From the NCBI GenBank assembly GCA_025210475.1, contig JAOARW010000104.1, forward strand, positions 145,801-209,800: a DNA stretch of 64,000 bases, written 5' to 3'. Both the position numbers and the translations under genes were made by a program. The first letter of the stretch is position 1. Each line of letters opens with the position of its first letter. This DNA is from Carboxylicivirga sp. (lineage in GTDB: Bacteria; Bacteroidota; Bacteroidia; Bacteroidales; Marinilabiliaceae). Below the pieces are notes generated by a model. The model ran no database searches. It saw nothing but the letters and a program-made list of their open reading frames with translations, and was not told the DNA's origin. Below are positions 54,022 through 61,131 of the stretch, piece after piece.

Positions 54022-54047
54022 AGAAACTACCCATTTGGGTAGTTTCT
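54022..54047 (+). terminator. Terminator of the susCD locus 3 operon
   Basis: Perfect 11-bp stem AGAAACTACCC (54022-54032) / GGGTAGTTTCT (54037-54047), loop ATTT, followed by GTTTTTATA. The glycosidase behind it needs its own promoter or read-through. Confidence 0.88.
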
Positions 54048-54179
54048 GTTTTTATATAATCAAAGAGTACCTGATGGGATTATAGAATATAATGACAGAT
54101 GTACAATCTAATGATCATATTTAAATCCAATAGTACATACAGATATAAAAAGAAGATTAAATTTTAAATCACTATATTA

Positions 54180-56810
54180 ATGTTACAGATAAATAATAGA
54201 ATAATCCCATTGCTTTTTTTAATTGCTCTGTTAACCTCATGCTCAGACAAGGGTAAATTTCAGATAATAACAGATTCTTCAGAATATGAAATTAAGTATA
54301 CTGATAAAATGCCTGTTGGCATGGTTGGAGATGGGAAAACAAACTTCCTGGTGCAATCAGGAACTGTTAAGCATAAATATTCAAAAAGTGATTTTTTAAT
54401 TTATCAGTTTCAGTGCAAAAACGATAGTATAAACCTGATCAGTAATAAAGGAACATCATCCTTTTTTCCTGGAGGAATTGTTTATTCATTTAAAAGAGAA
54501 GGCCTGGTTTTGGAGGTTATGCATGTTTGCCTAAAGGATGATCCTTACGTTTGTTTTATCCGTGTAAACAGCTCAATGGGTAAGGTTGTTGCTCCAGAGC
54601 AGTTATCACTTAAAGAAGCAGTAGTTCAGGATAGTCAAAGTGATAAAACTGTCTTTAAATTTGCAACAAATGAGAACTCCCTGGCCCTAAGCTGGGAAGC
54701 GTTAAAAGGAGCTTCAATGCAACGATATATTGCTGATGATATGGTTCTTCAATCACCATCACCCTCGTTAAACAGAGCGGTTGCTTTTAACCAATTTTTG
54801 CTTGATTTGGGTTATAATGATGAATTAATTGTCTGCGAACTATTTCGCTATCGCGATATCTGGTCGCGCGATTTAGGCTCTGCTTTTGGTCCGGGTGCCT
54901 TATTCACCAACAGGGTGCAAGCCGCCAGAAATTGTATTCATTATGATATGAATCGGTACGTTAATGCCACCGCCAAAGCATTGAAAACAACCGATGATGC
55001 ATCCAAAGGCGGGAGCGCAGAAGGTACAGCCTGGTTAACAGCTACTTTATGGGATTACTTTATGATCACCGGCGATAAAGCCTTTCTGAAAGAGGGTGCT
55101 GATGATATTCGTCCGTTTGTGGAGGCATGGATTGACAGAGATTATAACGATGATGGATTAATTGTGGATGTAACTGAGTGGATGGATCATTCGCGTCATT
55201 ATTTATTGCCTTATGGCTCCACCACCACCTATTCCAATGCATTGATGGTGCAATTGCTCAATACCTTTGCCTTAATCGAAACCGAATTGAACAATACAAG
55301 TGCCGCCAGTCGATATGCTGGTTTAGCCAATGCTTTTTCTGAGGGGATTAACCATAAATTATGGTCAGATAAGGTCGGCGCCTATGTTAATTTGCAAGTA
55401 AACGGGGTTCAAGATCAACGCACCGCTTCGGCAGCGAATGCCTTGGCTGTTTTGGCTGGTGTTGCTAACGAACAGCAGGTATGCCAGATTTTTGAAACCT
55501 TGGAAGCGAAAAATTGGAAGCCAGCCGGCTCAATGACCATTACTCCGCGTACCACGCATGTTGATTCGGATCAGAATGAAAAGATATGGCCTTGGTGGAA
55601 TGCCATTGAAGCTATGGCACGTTTAAAGAATAATAATGCCTCAGGAGGAGTTCGTTTATTGGAGAATTGCGCATCCACCTTAGAAATAGAACAATTCCCT
55701 GGATTGATGGAAGAAACACTTTCTAAAGAAGGTGAGACCGAAGGTGGTAAGACATTTGTAACTGGGGCTGGTTCTTTTCTATTGGCAATCTACAAAGGTT
55801 TGTTGGGCATTGAAATATTAGAGCCGGGCATGAAACGCATTCGTATTCAACCTAATTTGCCCAAAGAGTGGAAAAACCTTAAAGCCAAATTGCCAACGCC
55901 CAATGGCTATTTCGTCATTAATGTTGATAAAGGGCAACTGCAGATTGGTGTTTTTGATGAAAGCATTGCAGAAGTTGAAGTGGATGAAAAGGTGAAGGTA
56001 CATGGTGCTAAGGCATTACCAATTAGCCAAAGTAAATCCATTGAGCCAGTTAAAGATGCTAGAGCAAAAGTCCCTGCCATTAAAGAGCGCAAAGCAGCCG
56101 TGTTTTTTCAGAAAGGCATACCATATACCAATCGTCATCTTAGTTTTCCAAAAATCGGATTAAAAGAACTTAGTAGTCTCGAAGCCTCAGGTTACGATGC
56201 CATTATCATCACCAATAATGCTTTACCTGCCTTTACTGCTCAAGGGCGTCCAATATCAGAGATTTTGGAAAGCTATGTTGAAAAAGGAGGAACCGTGATA
56301 TTTTATGGGGCTACAATGAAGACACGTAATGGTTATTATGCTATAAAAATGGGTTTGCAGGGTGGTGTCATTGAATGGTACAAGAAGGAAAAGGACAAGT
56401 GGTTGCCATACAATCCTAAATCCAATAAAACGCTTGACAAGGCCATGAGAGGGGGAACGGTTTATTGGGGAGAAGGCCACTATTTTAATTCGTGGGATGT
56501 TCAACAAGGTATGTTTGGTTTTTCAGCTAATGGAAAAGGAATTTTATCTGAAATTGAGAGTATTCAGAACGAAGATGCTCAAATTAATGAAGTGTTTTCT
56601 GATTTTGCAGTATCAAAACCATTTTATTTTCAGTCATTAGCCGATACTCAAACGAACTTTAATTTTATGTACCCACAAAAAGGGGAACGTTTCTCATGTT
56701 TTTGTCGAATCGTTAATACTAAAACAAAAGGAGAGTATGTTCTCATATCAGAGTCGGTTGTAAATAGTGTTCAACCCGAAGTGCTAAATTCAATTTTAGA
56801 ATTAAGATAA
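54180..56810 (+). CDS. Six-hairpin glycoside hydrolase lipoprotein with C-terminal extension
   Basis: An 876-aa lipoprotein (LLTSCSDKGKF). An N-terminal beta domain (about 25-200) precedes an (alpha/alpha)6 barrel (about 200-570). This contains FRYRDIWSRDLGSAFGPGAL, GGSAEGTAWLTATLWDYFM, DYNDDGLIVDVTEWMDHSR with candidate catalytic acids, and NEKIWPWWNAIEAMARL. A short beta domain follows (RIQPNLPKEWKNLKAKLPTP) as in GH78/GH63/GH133-like enzymes, so exact GH family is undecided. Residues ~640-876 are an extra region with KAAVFFQKGIPYTNRH and GGTVIFYGATMK, reminiscent of ThuA/glutamine-amidotransferase-like folds but without an obvious catalytic triad. Located behind the locus 3 susCD, it probably trims the bound glycan at the surface or in the periplasm. 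Confidence 0.8.
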   Translation: MLQINNRIIPLLFLIALLTSCSDKGKFQIITDSSEYEIKYTDKMPVGMVGDGKTNFLVQSGTVKHKYSKSDFLIYQFQCKNDSINLISNKGTSSFFPGGIVYSFKREGLVLEVMHVCLKDDPYVCFIRVNSSMGKVVAPEQLSLKEAVVQDSQSDKTVFKFATNENSLALSWEALKGASMQRYIADDMVLQSPSPSLNRAVAFNQFLLDLGYNDELIVCELFRYRDIWSRDLGSAFGPGALFTNRVQAARNCIHYDMNRYVNATAKALKTTDDASKGGSAEGTAWLTATLWDYFMITGDKAFLKEGADDIRPFVEAWIDRDYNDDGLIVDVTEWMDHSRHYLLPYGSTTTYSNALMVQLLNTFALIETELNNTSAASRYAGLANAFSEGINHKLWSDKVGAYVNLQVNGVQDQRTASAANALAVLAGVANEQQVCQIFETLEAKNWKPAGSMTITPRTTHVDSDQNEKIWPWWNAIEAMARLKNNNASGGVRLLENCASTLEIEQFPGLMEETLSKEGETEGGKTFVTGAGSFLLAIYKGLLGIEILEPGMKRIRIQPNLPKEWKNLKAKLPTPNGYFVINVDKGQLQIGVFDESIAEVEVDEKVKVHGAKALPISQSKSIEPVKDARAKVPAIKERKAAVFFQKGIPYTNRHLSFPKIGLKELSSLEASGYDAIIITNNALPAFTAQGRPISEILESYVEKGGTVIFYGATMKTRNGYYAIKMGLQGGVIEWYKKEKDKWLPYNPKSNKTLDKAMRGGTVYWGEGHYFNSWDVQQGMFGFSANGKGILSEIESIQNEDAQINEVFSDFAVSKPFYFQSLADTQTNFNFMYPQKGERFSCFCRIVNTKTKGEYVLISESVVNSVQPEVLNSILELR

Positions 56811-56954
56811 TGATCACATCAGTATAAAACGGGATCAGAGAATCTTCAATTTATTTATGGCGGTTAGCTCTTAATATAGCCTGTTGAGTATCGCTTTTAT
56901 AAACTTAAAATTTTGTTATCACACTATTAAACAACTAAACAAAAATTATTAAGA

Positions 56955-58112
56955 ATGAAAATTATTTTAGAAAAAATTTATTTAGTACTTGTTTTTTGCG
57001 GTATTATAATATTTCAATCCTGTAATCAATCGGATGATGCCTTTGAAGTTCCCATTACGTTTTCATCTCAAATAGTAAAGGCAGGAGATATTTTTGAAAT
57101 ATCAGGTGGTGGTTTTGGTAAAGATCCGGAACTTGTTAAAGTTAGCATCAATGGGAAAGATCAGGTAATTGAAAGTATTACTGACAATAAGATAAAAGTT
57201 CAACTTGCGAAAAAGACTTTTTCAGGTAAAGTAAAGGTTTTAGTATCAGGAATAAATGGTAATAATATCGAAAAAGAAAGTGAAGAAGTTATTAATTATC
57301 ACCCGACTTATAGGGTTGAAAACCTCTTTAAAAAAGGAGGTAGGAGTGTGGCTGTTAACCAGCAAGGTGATATCTATTTATTTACAAATAATGCTAATTT
57401 GATAATGGTGCCAGCAGGTACTACTAACCCTCAGATATTAAATGGCGAAGATGTTGATTTTTCTGATTTACTTGTTCATTCGAATGGTAAGGTGTATGCA
57501 ATTACGTATGTATATAGCAGTATATTTGAAGTAACTGATGGGGTAAGCACAATTTATGGGTCAAAAGAAACAACACCAAAACGCTATTATGAAGATAAAA
57601 TAGGTTCGTTTAGTCGTATGGTTGAAGCGCCAGATGGTGAATTGCTTATTGTGATGGAACATGAGGATAAGACTGCAGCATCAATTTTCCGGTATGATGT
57701 TAATAGCAAGGAGACTAAATTGCTTTATAATGACATTGTGGATGCTCAACTTCCTTATTATGATTCCAATTCTCGCTTAAATATCATAGGTCAAGACTAT
57801 GATACCGGTGAAAACAATCAGCTTTACCAAATTGAGGACGATGAAATTAAAGTTGTGATGACATATACAGATTTAGAAAAGAAAGTTCAGAATAGGTGGA
57901 CGACAGCAGTTGATCATCCTGGTATAGGTACAATTCTTTTACAACGCGACCAGGGTTTATTTCTGATGGATAATGAATATTCCTTATCAGAAATTGAACT
58001 TGATAAGGAAGAGCAAGGTGATTATTTTGACTTTTATATGACTCCCGATATGGATCTTGTTATCGTTCAAAATAAAGAGGATGCTTTTGTGAAGAAGCTT
58101 GTAATCGATTAG
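56955..58112 (+). CDS. IPT/TIG-domain and beta-propeller lipoprotein
   Basis: A 385-aa lipoprotein (GIIIFQSCNQSDDAF). Residues ~35-110 form an IPT/TIG immunoglobulin-like domain (QIVKAGDIFEISGGGFGKDP, VKVLVSGINGNN). From ~115 on there are repeated strands with the NHL/six-blade propeller look (SVAVNQQGDIYLFTNNANL, DLLVHSNGKVYAITYVYSS, RMVEAPDGELLIVMEHED). TIG-propeller lipoproteins are frequent in Bacteroidota polysaccharide-utilisation loci, as SusE/SusF-position binders. It follows the glycosidase by 144 bases, the last member of locus 3. Confidence 0.82.
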   Translation: MKIILEKIYLVLVFCGIIIFQSCNQSDDAFEVPITFSSQIVKAGDIFEISGGGFGKDPELVKVSINGKDQVIESITDNKIKVQLAKKTFSGKVKVLVSGINGNNIEKESEEVINYHPTYRVENLFKKGGRSVAVNQQGDIYLFTNNANLIMVPAGTTNPQILNGEDVDFSDLLVHSNGKVYAITYVYSSIFEVTDGVSTIYGSKETTPKRYYEDKIGSFSRMVEAPDGELLIVMEHEDKTAASIFRYDVNSKETKLLYNDIVDAQLPYYDSNSRLNIIGQDYDTGENNQLYQIEDDEIKVVMTYTDLEKKVQNRWTTAVDHPGIGTILLQRDQGLFLMDNEYSLSEIELDKEEQGDYFDFYMTPDMDLVIVQNKEDAFVKKLVID

Positions 58113-58545
58113 TAAATACGCCAAATTACTGCAACTTATTGTCGACAGAAGAAGAATACCGAGAGAAAGGCATTAACCTTATTTTTTAAAAAGATTTCTC
58201 CCTTTGGAAAAGACGCTTTAGTTATATTAATAGGGGGATTTAATATCGAAATGAGTCTTTGGTTCGCAAACTCCCAAAGACTCTTTCGTTTATTATCGGG
58301 AGATTGATGATCCTGAGTTTCGGGAATAGATGCAAAAAAAAATTAACACTGATGTCATTAACCAATTGGTATAACTTGAATCTAATTGATACAAAAAAGG
58401 AGGCGCTCAACACCGTTAGCTGCAAGTCGGGTACGATATAGCGAGGTACAATGCAAAACTTCAATATCGAAAACATGTCAATAAATAAGAATTCTTTTAA
58501 AATTCGATATATTTGTAACCAGTTACGTATATAAAAACATAGATT
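58113..58545. other. Gene-poor interval with an inverted repeat
   Basis: About 430 bases without a convincing gene. GAGTCTTTGG (58253-58262) and CCAAAGACTC (58274-58283) form a 10-bp stem with an 11-base loop. The rest looks like low-complexity or decayed sequence; a 60-codon frame at 58259 has no family features. The promoter of the MarR-GNAT gene is at its right end. Confidence 0.5.
58508..58526 (+). promoter_or_regulatory. -7 element and possible operator of the MarR-GNAT gene
   Basis: TATATTTG at 58508-58515 matches TAnnTTTG. Overlapping its last base is the dyad GTAAC-CA-GTTAC (58515-58526), positioned as an autoregulatory MarR site. No TTG at -33 was found. The start codon is 20 bases further on. 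Confidence 0.45.
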
Positions 58546-59496
58546 ATGGATTTTGATAATATTGGTGAAATGGCACTAGGTAGTAGGTTAAGGGCATTAA
58601 GCAATATGGTTACAGAAGATGCAGAACAAATTTATGAACTTTATGATATTGAATTAAAACCCAAATGGTTTCCAGTTTTCTATTATCTATCAAATCAGAG
58701 TGAAGGCAAATCCATCACTTCAATTGCTAAAGGAATTGGACACTCGCACCCATCAGTAATAAGGCTTGTGCGCGAAATGACCAAAGTTGGTTTAGTAAAG
58801 GAAAAAAAAGACAAACTAGATGGACGTGTTACTAACATTATTCTAACTAAAAAAGGAATTGAATTATCCGAAAAAATAAAGGAGCAATATAGTGATGTTG
58901 AAAAGGCAATACAGGGTGCCTTAAAGCAAACTAAACACAATATTTGGTTAGCAATTCAAGAATTCGAATTTCTCTTAAATGAAAAATCCTTACTCGAAAG
59001 AGTTACAGAACAAAAGAAAATCAGGGAATCTCAGAAAATAGAAATTTTGGATTATTTACCTGAATACCAAGTTGCTTTTAAAAGTCTTAACCAAGAGTGG
59101 ATTGAAAGCTATTTTGAGATGGAGGATGCAGATAGAATCGCACTTGATAAACCTGAAGAATACATCTTAAACAAGGGCGGTGTAATTTTATTAGCTATTC
59201 ACGATAATACTGTTTTAGGGGTTTGTGCACTTATTAAAATGCAAGATGAAAAGTACGATTATGAGCTTGCAAAAATGGCTGTTTCTCCACAAGCACAAGG
59301 TAAAGGAATTGGTTATTTATTGGGGAAAGCGATTATAGAAAAGGCTAACGAGTTAGGAGCCTCATACTTATATCTTGAAAGTAATACCATACTAAAACCA
59401 GCAGTATCACTTTACAAAAAACTTGGATTTAAAAAAGTAGCAGGACATTACACGCCCTATGAACGCTGTAATATTCAAATGGAACTTAAATTATAA
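58546..59496 (+). CDS. MarR-type regulator fused to GNAT acetyltransferase
   Basis: A 316-aa two-domain protein. Residues ~1-145 are a MarR winged-helix module (WFPVFYYLSNQSEGKSITSI, SHPSVIRLVREMTKVGLV, KEKKDKLDGRVTNIILTKKG). Residues ~165-316 are a GNAT acetyltransferase with the acetyl-CoA loop KMAVSPQAQGKGIGYLLGKA (Q-x-x-G-x-G), SYLYLESNTILKPAVSLYKK and LGFKKVAGHYTPYERCNIQM. The fusion is known in several phyla; the acetylated target is unknown. It starts an operon with DUF2000 and YgjV-like genes (5-base gap, then 8-base overlap). Confidence 0.9.
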   Translation: MDFDNIGEMALGSRLRALSNMVTEDAEQIYELYDIELKPKWFPVFYYLSNQSEGKSITSIAKGIGHSHPSVIRLVREMTKVGLVKEKKDKLDGRVTNIILTKKGIELSEKIKEQYSDVEKAIQGALKQTKHNIWLAIQEFEFLLNEKSLLERVTEQKKIRESQKIEILDYLPEYQVAFKSLNQEWIESYFEMEDADRIALDKPEEYILNKGGVILLAIHDNTVLGVCALIKMQDEKYDYELAKMAVSPQAQGKGIGYLLGKAIIEKANELGASYLYLESNTILKPAVSLYKKLGFKKVAGHYTPYERCNIQMELKL

Positions 59497-59501
59497 TTAA
59501 A

Positions 59502-59915
59502 ATGACATACGAAAATAAAGTAGCAATGGTCATCAAAAATGACCTTATGGATTGGCAAAAACTTAATGTAGCATCATTTTTAGCAAGTTCAGTAGCGGTG
59601 AAGTTTCCTGAAACACATGGCAAAGCATTCGTCAATGCCTCAGAATCAGAATATCTTCCTTTTATAAAGCATCCTATTCTTGTTTATAAAGCTGACGACC
59701 AAGCTCAAATTAATAGAGCTTTTCAAAGAGCGAAACAACGAGATTTAGATATTGGAATCTATACTAAGCCACTCTTCTCAACAAAAAACGAAGATGAAAA
59801 TCATGTTGAAATTAGCAAGTGTACAGATGAAAATCAGGAGTTGGTTGGAATTATTATTTATGGCGAAAATAAAAAAGTAAATAAAGCCCTGAATGGTTTA
59901 AAATTCCATGGCTAA
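59502..59915 (+). CDS. DUF2000-family protein
   Basis: A 137-aa cytoplasmic protein. KVAMVIKNDLMDWQKLNVAS, VNASESEYLPFIKHPILVYK and ELVGIIIYGENKKVNKALNG fit DUF2000, a peptidyl-tRNA-hydrolase-II-like fold of unknown role that is often encoded next to acetyltransferases or AsnC/MarR regulators. No catalytic residues can be named. It lies 5 bases after the MarR-GNAT gene and overlaps the next gene by 8 bases. Confidence 0.85.
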   Translation: MTYENKVAMVIKNDLMDWQKLNVASFLASSVAVKFPETHGKAFVNASESEYLPFIKHPILVYKADDQAQINRAFQRAKQRDLDIGIYTKPLFSTKNEDENHVEISKCTDENQELVGIIIYGENKKVNKALNGLKFHG

Positions 59916-60159
59916 AATGATTATAGATTCAATCACATTTGATTTCATAGGATATATTGCAATATTGATAAACTTATATTCAATGTCTGTAAGAGGAGAA
60001 AAACGTCTTCGCTTTATTTCAGCACTTGCAAATTCATTGTTTGTAGTTTATGGATTATTAATCAGTGCTATTCCAATTATAATTGGGAGCAGTATCGCAA
60101 TAATTCTTCACTGTTATCATTTGAAAAGAATTCGTAAACACTGTAAAACTATTACTTAA
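59908..60159 (+). CDS. Small YgjV/semiSWEET-like membrane protein
   Basis: An 83-aa protein with three hydrophobic segments (DFIGYIAILINLYSMSV, FISALANSLFVVYGLLIS, IPIIIGSSIAIILHCYHL). The three-helix bundle layout and G-Y/N-x-Y pattern recall YgjV-type inner-membrane and PQ-loop/semiSWEET proteins. Which of these it is, and any transport substrate, cannot be decided by eye. Last gene of the MarR-GNAT operon. Confidence 0.75.
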   Translation: MAKMIIDSITFDFIGYIAILINLYSMSVRGEKRLRFISALANSLFVVYGLLISAIPIIIGSSIAIILHCYHLKRIRKHCKTIT

Positions 60160-60251
60160 TTAAAAAAATAGCACTTTGGTAACATATTCGAATCTGAATT
60201 ACATCATAAATACATTTATACGATAATGGTTTTACTCTTGAGAATTAAACG

Positions 60252-60848
60252 TTGTCAGAACTTTTAAATAGCGACATAGCAAGTATTGAGATGGGATTAT
60301 ATGATTTACAGGAATATCATGGCGTAGTCCTTCATCCAAATGAGCCAAAAATTTGGGTAATACATCCTTTCTTACTAGCACCGACAAACTTTTGGTTAAG
60401 TCGAAAAAAGAATGTTGGAGGAATTGCGTATGGTGCTCCTTAGTTTAGCAGCTCTTTTAAATAATGATTTGACCATCACGACAAGTTATGGTGCACATGA
60501 AGAAAAAGTTGAGATACATATTAAGGAAGGAGAAATTGTAGAACAAGATTAATATATACATTTTCCTATTCCAATGAAAAATACGTGAGATAATGTTATT
60601 TACACATGCAGCACCATGCTGGTATTTAAAATGAAAATCAAATTGACGATTGGGTGAGGTAACATAATATCTCCAAAGGAGACATACAACCCATTTTAAA
60701 GATTTGGGAATTTTCGAAAGAATGGAATGGCAAGCATCTTGATGAAAATAGGTGAAAATGGACTATGAAGGAAGCCAAAGAGATGTTTGCAAAAATTAAA
60801 TTAGAGCATGTGGTTTGGAATTTGGAAGATGAAAAAGGACGATTTTAG
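60252..60848 (+). pseudogene. Decayed alkylmercury lyase (MerB)-like gene
   Basis: Reading across frames recovers a near-continuous protein of the alkylmercury-lyase family. The first frame gives LYDLQEYHGVVLHPNEPKIW and VIHPFLLAPTNFW, then stops at 60441. A second frame gives NCVWCSL (60422-60442). A third, open from about 60442, gives SLAALLNNDLTITTSYGAHE; it is interrupted by TAA at 60550 and TGA at 60586 but continues HFPIPMKN and DNVIYTCSTMLVF. A return to the first frame near 60630 gives NENQIDDWVR, stop at 60660, HNISKGDIQPILKIWEFSKE, stop at 60753, then KWTMKEAKEMFAKIKLEHVV to TAG at 60846-60848. At least three frameshifts and four internal stops mean it cannot make the enzyme. Family assignment is from memory. 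Confidence 0.7.
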
Positions 60849-60888
60849 TAAAATGCCAGTCACTAAGAATAGTTGAGTAGGTTACTGT

Positions 60889-61074
60889 ATGAAAAATAAA
60901 TATTTGGGGCTTTTGATAGCCTGTCCTGTTCAAATGGAGAACGCGAAATGTTCTTTTAATGTTTTTAGGCAAATGGGATTAAAACAAGCCTTTATAAAAT
61001 GGAATAGTATATCTAACGAAAATATTCATCATATGGTAGATTGTCATTGCAATTACCTGGAGGTGAGTAACTAA
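60889..61074 (+). CDS. Possible small cysteine-containing protein
   Basis: A 61-codon frame from ATG 60889 to TAA 61074. The arrangement IACPVQMENAKCSFNVFR, then WNSISNENIHHMVDCHCNYL (CPxxxxxxxC ... H-x-x-x-D-C-H-C) recalls small Bacteroidota proteins with paired Cys and His that may bind metal. No family name can be given and the frame could be chance. It stands between the pseudogene and the T9SS beta-helix gene. Confidence 0.4.
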   Translation: MKNKYLGLLIACPVQMENAKCSFNVFRQMGLKQAFIKWNSISNENIHHMVDCHCNYLEVSN

Positions 61075-61131
61075 ATATTGCGTTTAGTTAGTTCTACTAT
61101 CTTAATGAATCAAAAAAACAACATCTAAACT

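Noticed and set aside
58259..58441. 60-codon open frame in the gap before the MarR-GNAT gene
   Set aside because: No recognisable motif, starts inside an inverted repeat and has no plausible promoter or neighbour relation.
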